From contig NCED01000066.1 of NCBI GenBank assembly GCA_002280485.1, positions 1 to 12,774 on the forward strand: a stretch of 12,774 bases of DNA, written 5' to 3'. The notes beneath the pieces are model-generated. The model was not told the DNA's origin. It worked only from the letters and a program-made list of their open reading frames with translations, and made no database searches. Below are positions 6,653 to 12,774 of this stretch, piece after piece (the stretch's first letter is position 1; every line of letters begins with the position of its first letter). The position numbers and the translations under genes were made by a program. This DNA comes from Caulobacterales bacterium 32-69-10. Lineage in GTDB: Bacteria > Pseudomonadota > Alphaproteobacteria > Caulobacterales > Caulobacteraceae.

Positions 6653-7066
6653 ATGAACCTCGACCAGATCCCCTTGATGTCGATGCTGAAGGGCAAGCTC
6701 GGCTATCTGAATCAGCGCGAGAAGCTGATCTCGCAGAACGTCGCCAACGCCGACACCCCCGGCTTCGCGCCGAGCGACCTGAAGCCCTTCACGGTGGAGC
6801 GCAAGATCGCCGCCCCCGCCTCGGCCGGCTCGGTCAACGCGGCCATGACCAATGCGGGCCACATGTCCGGCAAGGTGCGTCCACAGACTGCCTGGAAGGC
6901 TCAGGAACAGCCGGATTCCGAGGCCCGCCTCGACGGCAACCAGGTCGTGCTCGAAGACCAGATGATCAAGATGAGCGAGGCGCGGATGGACTACGAAGCC
7001 GCCATCGGCCTCTACCAGAAGTCGATCTCCATGCTGCGCCTCGCCGTGCGCAAGCCCGGCGCCTAA
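6653..7066 (+). CDS. flgB: Flagellar proximal rod protein FlgB
   Basis: FlgB is one of the first rod subunits exported into the periplasm, assembling next to FliE. The 137-residue protein has the rod-protein N-terminal helix and signature, LNQREKLISQNVANADTPGF at about 19-38. The C-terminal D0 helix is MIKMSEARMDYEAAIGLYQK and beyond. The length fits the family. The start is the only sensible ATG before the signature; the Shine-Dalgarno is weak (GAGGG lies too far upstream). It heads flgB-flgC-fliE, driven from the shared fliO/flgB region with its CtrA box. The next gene, flgC, begins 14 bp after the stop. Confidence 0.97.
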   Translation: MNLDQIPLMSMLKGKLGYLNQREKLISQNVANADTPGFAPSDLKPFTVERKIAAPASAGSVNAAMTNAGHMSGKVRPQTAWKAQEQPDSEARLDGNQVVLEDQMIKMSEARMDYEAAIGLYQKSISMLRLAVRKPGA

Positions 7067-7080
7067 AGGGATCCTGACCC

Positions 7081-7503
7081 ATGCCCACCCAAGGCCCCGT
7101 CGCCTCCAACGCCGCCATGAACGTGGCCGCCTCGGCCCTGCGCGCCCAGCAGTCGCGCATGCGGGTGATCGCCGAGAACATCGCCAACTCCGATTCCACC
7201 GCCACCGTGGCCGGCGGCGACCCCTACCGCCGCCAGAGCCCGGTGTTCCAGCCCAAGGCCGTGCCCGGCGGGCAGGGGGTGAGCATGACCGAGGTCATCC
7301 CCGACGAGACGCCCTTCAAGCTGGAATACAACCCCGGCCATCCCGCCGCGGACGCCAAGGGGTATGTGAAGATGTCCAACGTGAACCCCCTGACCGAGGC
7401 GCTCGACATGCGCCAGGCCCAGCGGGCCTACGAGGCCAACCTCAGCGTCATCGAGACCGCGCGCACCATGCAGTCGCGCACCCTCGACCTGCTCAAGCGA
7501 TAG
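7081..7503 (+). CDS. flgC: Flagellar proximal rod protein FlgC
   Basis: The 140-residue rod subunit is exported through the flagellar gate and stacks with FlgB, FlgF and FlgG. The N-terminal rod signature is ASALRAQQSRMRVIAENIAN (about 18-36). The C-terminal D0 helix, NPLTEALDMRQAQRAYEANL and on (about 102-140), is typical of FlgC. The length is standard. AGGG at 7067-7070, just after the flgB stop, is the likely ribosome site. It is the middle gene of flgB-flgC-fliE, whose products meet physically at the base of the rod. Confidence 0.97.
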   Translation: MPTQGPVASNAAMNVAASALRAQQSRMRVIAENIANSDSTATVAGGDPYRRQSPVFQPKAVPGGQGVSMTEVIPDETPFKLEYNPGHPAADAKGYVKMSNVNPLTEALDMRQAQRAYEANLSVIETARTMQSRTLDLLKR

Positions 7504-7513
7504 GATCTAAGCG

Positions 7514-7819
7514 ATGATCTCCGCCATTGCGGCCGCCAAGGCCTACGCCGCGACCCAGAGCGCGGGGGTCGGCGCCGCGAACCCGATGCAGGAATCGGCC
7601 GGCTCGGCCTTCTCCTCCATGGTCCAGACCGCCGTCAACGAGGCGGTCACCGCCTCGCGCACCTCCGAAAAGCAGATGGCGGCCCATACCGCCGGCAAGG
7701 CCGAGCTGATCGACGTGGTCACCGCCGTCGCCTCCGCCGAGGCCAGCCTGGAGACGGTGATGGCCGTCCGCGACCAGGTCATCGCCGCCTACCAGGAAAT
7801 CATGCGGATGCCGATCTAA
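7514..7819 (+). CDS. fliE: Flagellar hook-basal body adaptor FliE
   Basis: FliE joins the export gate/MS-ring to the rod and is the first exported substrate. The 101-residue protein has the FliE C-terminal helix pattern ELIDVVTAVASAEASLETVM followed by AVRDQVIAAYQEIMRMPI. The Ala/Gln-rich N-terminus is also usual. AGGA at 7502-7505 overlaps the flgC stop and serves as ribosome site, 8 bp before the ATG. It is the last gene of the rod operon. Its stop codon is followed within 2 bp by the palindromic element at 7822-7943, which may end transcription. Confidence 0.96.
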   Translation: MISAIAAAKAYAATQSAGVGAANPMQESAGSAFSSMVQTAVNEAVTASRTSEKQMAAHTAGKAELIDVVTAVASAEASLETVMAVRDQVIAAYQEIMRMPI

Positions 7820-7821
7820 GA

Positions 7822-7943
7822 CGCCCCCTCAGTCACCCTTCGGGTGACAGCTCCCCCGCTTCGCAGGGGAGCAGGACTGGGCGCGACGCCTCTGCTCCTC
7901 CCCTGCGAAGCGGGGGAGGTGGCCCGGAGGGCCGGTGGGGGCG
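7822..7943. repeat. Multi-hairpin palindromic intergenic element between convergent fliE and folE
   Basis: Four nested pairings are visible. An outer stem pairs CGCCCCC (7822-7828) with GGGGGCG (7937-7943). Hairpin A is GTCACCC-TTC-GGGTGAC (7832-7848). The central hairpin has a perfect 20-bp stem, 7851-7870 with 7899-7918, and a 28-nt loop. Hairpin B is GGCCC-GGA-GGGCC (7921-7933). Together they form a closed, cloverleaf-like structure that starts 2 bp after the fliE stop and ends 4 bp before the folE stop triplet. Similar CTCCCCCGCTTCGC-type palindromes are, from memory, dispersed in alphaproteobacterial genomes. It could act as a bidirectional terminator, though no T-tract follows. Confidence 0.8.
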
Positions 7944-7947
7944 AGTA

Positions 7948-8580
7948 TTAACCCCGCGCCAGCCGCATGAACTCCTCGCGCGTGCGCGGGTCGTCGCGGA
8001 TCACGCCGGTGAGGTGGCTGGTGACCAGGGAGGCGCCGGGGGTGTTGACCCCGCGCAGGGTCATGCAGCTGTGCTCGGCCTCGATGATCACGCCAACGCC
8101 CGCCGGCTTCAGGATCTCGTCGATGGCGGTCGCGATCTCGGAGGTCAGCTTCTCCTGGATCTGGAAGCGCCGGGCGAAGCCGTGCACCACCCGGGCCAGT
8201 TTGGAGATGCCGACCACCCGGTTGGTGGGCAGGTAGCCGACGTGGGCCTTGCCCACTACCGGCAGCATGTGGTGCTCGCAGAAGCTGACGAAGCGGATGT
8301 CGCGCAGCACCACCAGTTGGTCGTAGCCGCCGACCTCCTCGAACACCCGGGCCATGTAGTCGCGCGGATCGGTGTCGTAGCCGGCGAACAGCTCCAGATA
8401 GGACCGGGTCACCCGGGCGGGCGTGTCGAGCAGGCCCTCGCGGTCCGGATCGTCGCCGGCCCAGCGCAGCAGGGTGCGCACGGCGTCCTCCGCTTCGGCC
8501 TGGCTGGGCCGCGGGCGAGGCTGGTCCCGGGGCGGCAGGTCCTGGCCCAGGCTGGGATCCTCGTCGGGGCGGAGCGGCAT
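7948..8580 (-). CDS. folE: GTP cyclohydrolase I FolE
   Basis: FolE converts GTP to 7,8-dihydroneopterin triphosphate, the first step of tetrahydrofolate synthesis, in the cytosol. The zinc ligands of the canonical enzyme are present: C101 and H104 in [20 protein letters not shown], and C172 in [24 protein letters not shown] near the N-terminus and [19 protein letters not shown] are also family hallmarks. I place the start at ATG 8580 (210 aa) because GAGG lies 8 bases before it. An upstream ATG at 8613 (221 aa) and a TTG at 8637 have no ribosome site, and the added residues are low-complexity Arg/Pro. It is a housekeeping gene standing alone between flagellar operons, convergent with fliE and divergent from fliQ, with inverted repeats on both sides. 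Confidence 0.96.
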   Translation of the reverse strand: MPLRPDEDPSLGQDLPPRDQPRPRPSQAEAEDAVRTLLRWAGDDPDREGLLDTPARVTRSYLELFAGYDTDPRDYMARVFEEVGGYDQLVVLRDIRFVSFCEHHMLPVVGKAHVGYLPTNRVVGISKLARVVHGFARRFQIQEKLTSEIATAIDEILKPAGVGVIIEAEHSCMTLRGVNTPGASLVTSHLTGVIRDDPRTREEFMRLARG

Positions 8581-8662
8581 CGGGCGACCTCGTCGTGAAC
8601 GCCGGGCATCCATGGCGCTCGGGGCGGGCGGGGGCAAGAAAAACCCTAGCGGCGGAGGGCCC

Positions 8663-8754
8663 GAAAGCCCCGCTTCGACAGGCTCAGGATGAGGCTTTCT
8701 AATGAGCCGTCGTCAAAGTCCGCCTCATCCTGAGCCTGTCGAAGGACGAGGCGG
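8663..8754. repeat. Inverted repeat with two alternative folds, folE/fliQ region
   Basis: CTTCGACAGGCTCAGGATGA and three further bases (8673-8695) pair perfectly with 8722-8744 as a 23-bp stem around a 26-nt loop. Alternatively, the left part pairs GAAAGCC (8663-8669) with GGCTTTC (8693-8699), while the right part pairs 8720-8730 with 8744-8754 (11 bp, one mismatch, 13-nt loop). The long stem and the two side hairpins exclude each other. The core sequence is, from memory, a widespread dispersed repeat in alphaproteobacteria. Lying between divergent genes, it is not placed as an ordinary terminator. Confidence 0.8.
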
Positions 8755-8765
8755 CCCCGCCCGCG

Positions 8766-8783
8766 TCAACCTTTATTAACCAT
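8766..8783 (+). promoter_or_regulatory. CtrA-like site upstream of fliQ
   Basis: TTAACCAT (8776-8783) is an exact match to the CtrA-associated 8-mer. TCAA (8766-8769) stands upstream of it with a 6-bp spacer, so the full box is imperfect (one mismatch, spacer one short). It lies 63 bp before the fliQ start. The same 8-mer overlaps the fliO/flgB box at 6577-6584. The fliQR operon of Caulobacter is a known CtrA-dependent class II operon, which supports the reading. Confidence 0.6.
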
Positions 8784-8846
8784 GATCGCCGAGGGTCTGG
8801 GTGGGCGCTGGGCGCCGCGTGATTCCGGTTTTCGCAGAGGTTTTGC

Positions 8847-9110
8847 ATGAACGGCGCCGAGGTTCTGGACGTCGGGCGCGACGCCATCTGGCTCACCATC
8901 CAGCTGTCCGCCCCGGTCCTGATCGTGGGCCTGCTGGTTGGCGTGGGCATCGGCCTGTTGCAGGCCCTGACCCAGATCCAGGAAGCCACGCTCGTCTATG
9001 CCCCCAAGATCATCGCCATCTTCGTGGCCCTGCTGATCTTCCTGCCGCTGATGGGCGCCCTGATGGCCGGCTTCATGAACCAGATCGCCGCCCGCATCGC
9101 GGCGATGTGA
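8847..9110 (+). CDS. fliQ: Flagellar type III export gate protein FliQ
   Basis: FliQ (87 aa, the usual length) is a small two-helix membrane protein that packs around the FliP-FliR core of the export gate. Membrane helices lie at about 17-40 (IQLSAPVLIVGLLVGVGIGL) and 52-75 (YAPKIIAIFVALLIFLPLMG). They flank the conserved loop LLQALTQIQEATLVYAPK, the family hallmark. AGAGG sits 6 bp before the ATG. It is the first gene of fliQ-fliR-flhB-cckA; its stop codon is 7 bp from the fliR start. Confidence 0.97.
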   Translation: MNGAEVLDVGRDAIWLTIQLSAPVLIVGLLVGVGIGLLQALTQIQEATLVYAPKIIAIFVALLIFLPLMGALMAGFMNQIAARIAAM

Positions 9111-9117
9111 GGTAGCG

Positions 9118-9867
9118 ATGTTCGGAGCCCTGCCGGCGGAGGTCTATGGGGCGGGGCTGGTGTTCTGCCGGGTCGGCGCCCTGATCATGCTGCTGCCCGG
9201 GGTCGGCGAGGCCAGCATCCCGCCGCGCATCCGCCTCAGCCTCGCCCTGGTCCTGTCGCTGGCCTTCTATCCGATCGTGCGCGCCGGCATGCCGGCCATC
9301 CCGGAAACCGTGGGGGGCCTTGGCGCCCAGGTGCTGATCGAACTGGCCATCGGCCTGGCCATCGGCTCGCTGCTGCGCATGTTCCTCGGGGCCCTGGCCG
9401 TGGCGGGGGAGACCATCTCGCTGCAGACCACCTTGTCGTTCGCCCAGACCGCCAACCCGGGACAGCCGCCCACCACCACCGTGGCGACCTTCCTGTCCCT
9501 GCTCGGCCTTTCCCTCATCTTCGCGACCGACCTGCATCAGATGTTCATCGCCGCGATCGTGAAGTCCTACGCCCTGTTCCCGATGGGCCGGGGGTTCCCG
9601 GTCGGCGACTTCGGCCAGCTCGCCATCCGCACCGTGGCCCAGACCTTCGCGCTCGGCATCCAGCTCGCCGCGCCGGTGATCGTCTTCTCGCTCGTGTTCA
9701 ACATCGCCGCCGGCTTCATCGGCCGGGCCATGCCCCAGTTCCAGATCTTCTTCGTCGCCACCCCGCTCAGCGTGCTGCTGGGCCTGTCGATCATGGCCAT
9801 GAGTCTGGGGGTGTTCGGCCTGGTCTGGGTCGACCGCTTCCGCACCTTCGTCGGCCAGTTCACGTGA
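9118..9867 (+). CDS. fliR: Flagellar type III export gate protein FliR
   Basis: FliR (249 aa, normal length) is the single-copy gate subunit that closes the FliP5-FliQ4-FliR1 helix in the inner membrane. It has about six hydrophobic helices. Family features include FCRVGALIMLLPGVGEASIP at 16-35, the conserved PPRIRLSLAL start of the second helix, ALAVAGETISLQTTLSFAQ near 98, and NIAAGFIGRAMPQFQIFFV near 196. The ribosome site GAGGT (9109-9113) overlaps the fliQ stop. The flhB start lies 11 bp downstream, so the three export genes are one transcript. Confidence 0.97.
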   Translation: MFGALPAEVYGAGLVFCRVGALIMLLPGVGEASIPPRIRLSLALVLSLAFYPIVRAGMPAIPETVGGLGAQVLIELAIGLAIGSLLRMFLGALAVAGETISLQTTLSFAQTANPGQPPTTTVATFLSLLGLSLIFATDLHQMFIAAIVKSYALFPMGRGFPVGDFGQLAIRTVAQTFALGIQLAAPVIVFSLVFNIAAGFIGRAMPQFQIFFVATPLSVLLGLSIMAMSLGVFGLVWVDRFRTFVGQFT

Positions 9868-9878
9868 CGGGGTAGGGC

Positions 9879-10976
9879 GTGGCCGAAGAGCAGGATCGCG
9901 CATCCCAGACCGAAGAGCCGACACAGCGCAAGCTGGACGAGGCGCGCCGCAAGGGCGACGTCGTCAAGTCGCCGGAGGTCGCCGCCGTCGCCGCCCTCGC
10001 CGCCGCCATCGGGGTGGTGGTGCTCAGCGGCGGCTGGATGGCGCGGACCATGGCCGAGGCCCTGCTGCCCTTCATCGCCCATCCGGACGAGATCAGCCTC
10101 ACCGGCCTCGGCGGCGTGTCGGTGATGCGCACCGCGGTCATGGCCTGCGCCCCAGTCCTGCTCGTGCTGGTGGCCGCCGCCCTGGCCGGGGCCTTCGGCA
10201 ATCTGATCCAGCACGGCCTCTTGTGGGCGCCGTCCAAACTGGCCCCGGCCTACTCCAAGGTCGATCCAATGGCGGGCCTCAAGCGCCTGTTCGGCCTCGA
10301 CAACCTGATGAACTTCATCAAGTCCCTGGCCAAGATCGCGGCGCTCAGCGCGGTCACCTGGATGGTGCTGAAGCCCCGCGCGGCCCTGATCGAGGAGCTG
10401 CCGGCCCTGCAGCCGGAGGCGATCCTGCCGGTCTCGGCCGAGATCATGCGGGCCCTGGCCATGGCCGTCCTGATCGTGATGACCCTCATCGCCGGGGCCG
10501 ACTGGTTCTGGTCGCGCCAGCGCTTCATGGCGCGCATGCGCATGACCCGAGAGCAGGTCAAGCAGGACCACAAGGAGACCGAGGGCGACCCGCACGTCAA
10601 AGGCAAGCAGAAGCAGCTGCGCATGCAGCGCTCGCGCCAGCGCATGATGCAGAACGTGCCCAAGGCCACCGTCGTCGTGATGAACCCGACCCACTACGCC
10701 GTTGCCCTGCGCTACGAGCAGGGAACGGACGCCGCGCCGGTCTGCGTCGCCAAGGGCGTCGATCGCCTGGCCCTGAAGATCCGCGAGGTCGCCGAGGCCG
10801 CCGGGGTGCACGTCGTGGAGGACCCGCCGCTCGCCCGCGCCCTCTACGCCTCGATCGACGTGGACGAGGTGATCCCGCGCGAGCACTATCAGGCCGTGGC
10901 CCAGATCATCGGCTTCGTCATGGGGGCGGGCGCCCGCAACGCTTCGCGCCGTCCTGCCGCCCCCATACGTCCGTAA
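9879..10976 (+). CDS. flhB: Flagellar export switch protein FlhB
   Basis: FlhB sets substrate choice of the export apparatus, switching from rod/hook to filament proteins after self-cleavage. The 365-residue protein starts with the family motif EEPTQRKLDEARRKGDVVKS. It has four membrane helices at about 33-55, 85-109, 145-165 and 187-210, and a charged linker (QVKQDHKETEGDPHVKGKQK). The cytoplasmic domain carries the autocleavage site N269-P270-T271-H272 in VVVMNPTHYAVALRYEQG, so the switch looks functional. The start is GTG at 9879: it begins the conserved N-terminus and is preceded by a GGGG-rich ribosome site. Its stop is 11 bp before cckA. It follows fliR in the gate operon. Confidence 0.97.
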   Translation: MAEEQDRASQTEEPTQRKLDEARRKGDVVKSPEVAAVAALAAAIGVVVLSGGWMARTMAEALLPFIAHPDEISLTGLGGVSVMRTAVMACAPVLLVLVAAALAGAFGNLIQHGLLWAPSKLAPAYSKVDPMAGLKRLFGLDNLMNFIKSLAKIAALSAVTWMVLKPRAALIEELPALQPEAILPVSAEIMRALAMAVLIVMTLIAGADWFWSRQRFMARMRMTREQVKQDHKETEGDPHVKGKQKQLRMQRSRQRMMQNVPKATVVVMNPTHYAVALRYEQGTDAAPVCVAKGVDRLALKIREVAEAAGVHVVEDPPLARALYASIDVDEVIPREHYQAVAQIIGFVMGAGARNASRRPAAPIRP

Positions 10977-10987
10977 AGAAGGTCCAG

Positions 10988-12774
10988 ATGACCGACAGCC
11001 CGTACCGGATCGATCCGATGAGCCTCGACAGCGACCTGCTCGACGAAGCCGAAGCCGAAACCCAGGCGGCGCCGCGGCGCGCCGCCAAGCGCGCCAAGCG
11101 CGGGCGGATCGACCCGCTGGCTTCCGCCGCCGCCGTCTTCTTCGTGGTGGCCATCGTCGCCGCCGCCTATCCCGCCTACCAGGCCGGCCCGACCACCGGT
11201 CCCGGGCTGCTGCTGCTGATCGGCCTCGCCGGCGTCGCCTTCCTGGGCGTCTTCGCCTTCGCCACCACCGAGCTGCGCGAGACCGCCCAGCCCTCGCCCG
11301 ACGACGGCCTCGCCGGCCTGATCGACGCCCTGCCCGAGCCGGCCGCCGTCGCCGGCCCGGACGGGCGGCTGACCTGCGCCAACCCAGCCTGGCGCGCCCT
11401 GATGGGCGGGGCGGGGCGCCTGCCCAAGCACGCCACCGGGCTCTACGGCGCCCTCGCCGCCGCCCGCCGCCTGGGTTCGGGCGAAGCGCGGCTGGTCCTG
11501 GCCGGGGAGGAGCGCGGCGTGGCCGTCTCGCGCCTGGCCGGCGACCGCCTGCTGGTGCGCCTGCCCACGGCCCGGTCGCTGGAGGTGATGCGGCTGATCC
11601 CCGACGGCAACGCCCCCGCCGCGGCCCTCGAAGCGGTCGAGGCCGCGCCCCAGTCGCTGGAGGCCTTCGCCGGCGCCGCCCCCTTCGGCGCGGCCCTGCT
11701 CGACGGGGTCGACCCCTTCGACGCCGAGATCGTCCAGGCCAACGCCGCCCTGTCCGAACTGACCGAGGGTGGGGCCACTCCGGGCACGCCCTTCGGCGCC
11801 CTGATCGACCCGGCCAGCCGCACCGAGGCGCGCACCCGCCTGGCCAACCGCCCGGGCGGCCCGGTTGAGGTGCGCCTGGCGCTGGACGCCCCGCGCATCG
11901 CCCACCTCTACATCACCCGCGCGGGCGGCCGCCTCGTGGTCTATCTGCTCGATGTCTCCGAGCAGAAGCAGCTCGAACTGCAACTTGCCCAGAGCCAGAA
12001 GATGCAGGCCATCGGCCAGCTCGCCGGCGGCGTCGCCCACGACTTCAACAACCTGCTCACCGCCATCCAGCTGCGCCTCGACGAGCTCCTGCACCGCCAC
12101 CCGGTGGGCGATCCCTCCTACGAGGGCCTGAACGAGATCCGCCAGACCTCCCTGCGCGCCGCCGACCTGGTGCGCAAGCTCCTGGCCTTCTCGCGCAAGC
12201 AGACCGTCCAGCGCGAGACGCTTGAGCTGGGCGAGCTGATCTCCGAGTTCGAGGTGCTGCTGCGCCGGCTGCTGCGCGAAGACGTCAAGCTGGTCACCGA
12301 CTACGGCCGCGACCTGCCCAAGGTGCGCGCCGACAAGAGCCAGCTCGAGACGGCGGTGATGAACCTCGCCGTCAACGCCCGCGACGCCCTGCGCAGCCAC
12401 GGCTCGGGCGACGGCGGCCCGCCGGTGGTGCGCATCCGCACCGGCCGCCTGACCCAGATGGAGGCCCGCCAGCTCGGCTTCCCCGAGGCCCCCACCGCCG
12501 GCTGCGCCCTGATCGAGGTGGCCGACAACGGGCCGGGCATTCCCCCCGACGTCATGGCCAAGATCTTCGAGCCCTTCTTCACCACCAAGCCGGTGGGCGA
12601 GGGGACGGGCCTGGGCCTCGCCACCGTCTACGGCATCGTCAAACAGGCCGACGGCTGGATCCATGTCGACAGCGAAATGGGCAAGGGCTCGGCCTTCCGC
12701 ATCTTCCTGCCGATCCACGTCCAGACCGCGGCCGAGGCCTCGCGGCCCAACCCGGTCAAGTTCAAGCCCGCCCC
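10988..12774 (+). CDS. cckA: Cell-cycle hybrid histidine kinase CckA (3' end outside window)
   Basis: CckA is the polar hybrid kinase/phosphatase that feeds phosphate through ChpT to CtrA and CpdR. The frame is open from ATG 10988 (AGAAGG ribosome site at 10977-10982) to the window edge, with 595 complete codons. Two membrane helices lie at about 44-64 and 72-93, then two weakly conserved PAS-like regions at about 105-200 and 225-325 ([20 protein letters not shown]; ending [20 protein letters not shown]). The H-box is [14 protein letters not shown], with the phospho-acceptor His351. The N-box is [10 protein letters not shown] (459-468), then G1 DNGPGIPP (513-520), F-box FEPFFTTK (527-534) and G2 GTGLGL (539-544). 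The C-terminal receiver domain expected in CckA lies beyond the window. The order flhB-cckA is the one I recall from Caulobacter crescentus. The HisKA/ATPase part is strongly CckA-like. Confidence 0.95.
   Translation, partial: MTDSPYRIDPMSLDSDLLDEAEAETQAAPRRAAKRAKRGRIDPLASAAAVFFVVAIVAAAYPAYQAGPTTGPGLLLLIGLAGVAFLGVFAFATTELRETAQPSPDDGLAGLIDALPEPAAVAGPDGRLTCANPAWRALMGGAGRLPKHATGLYGALAAARRLGSGEARLVLAGEERGVAVSRLAGDRLLVRLPTARSLEVMRLIPDGNAPAAALEAVEAAPQSLEAFAGAAPFGAALLDGVDPFDAEIVQANAALSELTEGGATPGTPFGALIDPASRTEARTRLANRPGGPVEVRLALDAPRIAHLYITRAGGRLVVYLLDVSEQKQLELQLAQSQKMQAIGQLAGGVAHDFNNLLTAIQLRLDELLHRHPVGDPSYEGLNEIRQTSLRAADLVRKLLAFSRKQTVQRETLELGELISEFEVLLRRLLREDVKLVTDYGRDLPKVRADKSQLETAVMNLAVNARDALRSHGSGDGGPPVVRIRTGRLTQMEARQLGFPEAPTAGCALIEVADNGPGIPPDVMAKIFEPFFTTKPVGEGTGLGLATVYGIVKQADGWIHVDSEMGKGSAFRIFLPIHVQTAAEASRPNPVKFKPA

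Larger units (their letters stand above)
8581..8846. other. folE/fliQ divergent intergenic region (266 bp)
   Basis: No gene is seen here. It holds the folE leader, the inverted repeat at 8663-8754, a CtrA-like half-site (8776-8783), a GAnTC site GATTC (8821-8825) and the fliQ ribosome site AGAGG (8836-8840). I could not pick a convincing -35/-10 pair for folE. Confidence 0.7.

Noticed and set aside
7820..7947. A CRISPR array or tRNA-like gene, because of the repeated hairpins
   Set aside because: The hairpins have different sequences, there are no evenly spaced direct repeats, and there is no tRNA arm consensus or anticodon loop.
8581..8637. Longer FolE starting at ATG 8613 or TTG 8637
   Set aside because: Neither start has a ribosome site, while GAGG stands before ATG 8580; a longer form is not excluded.
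9567..10886. A 439-codon open frame antisense to fliR-flhB
   Set aside because: His/Gly/Arg-rich with no motif; it spans the junction of two well-supported genes on the other strand.
10889..12718. A 609-codon open frame antisense to cckA
   Set aside because: The plus strand clearly encodes CckA with all kinase boxes; the antisense product is low-complexity and matches no recognisable family.

Overview
The window is GC-rich (roughly two-thirds G+C by eye) and carries early flagellar genes next to the cell-cycle kinase gene cckA. This, together with a PflI-like polar flagellum-positioning gene and TTAA-N7-TTAA-type CtrA boxes in front of the flagellar operons, points to a polarly flagellated alphaproteobacterium of the Caulobacteraceae (Caulobacter/Phenylobacterium-like; the genus cannot be fixed from sequence alone). 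No rRNA, tRNA, CRISPR array or classical transposase was seen.

Layout. (1) 2-5206, plus strand: the 3' part of fliM, then pflI and a MotE-like gene, each joined to the gene before it by an ATGA stop/start overlap, then a large secreted TPR protein with its own CtrA-like box. (2) 4980-5397: a small GIY-YIG nuclease gene on the minus strand, enclosed by 51-bp inverted repeats that differ at one base. (3) 5424-7819: fliO-fliP on the minus strand and flgB-flgC-fliE on the plus strand, diverging from a shared region with a near-perfect CtrA box and three GAnTC (CcrM-type) sites. (4) 7820-7947: a multi-hairpin palindromic repeat filling the gap between the convergent fliE and folE stop codons. (5) folE (GTP cyclohydrolase I), minus strand. 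(6) A third, different inverted repeat at 8663-8754, in the folE/fliQ divergent region. (7) fliQ-fliR-flhB-cckA, plus strand, behind a CtrA-like half-site; cckA runs off the right edge.

How the genes work together. FliO/P/Q/R/FlhB are the flagellar type III export gate. FliE, FlgB and FlgC are the first rod parts placed on it. FliM is the C-ring switch. PflI (positioning), the MotE-like protein and the TPR protein are accessory. CckA is the hybrid kinase at the top of the phosphorelay that activates CtrA, whose predicted binding sites precede the flagellar operons here. The regulator's own kinase gene therefore lies last in a cluster controlled by that regulator.

The gene content is mostly canonical. 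The less ordinary parts are three unrelated inverted-repeat families, one at each seam between gene blocks that I recall as separate loci in Caulobacter crescentus; the repeat-bounded GIY-YIG unit; and an apparent one-base frameshift at the end of the TPR gene.
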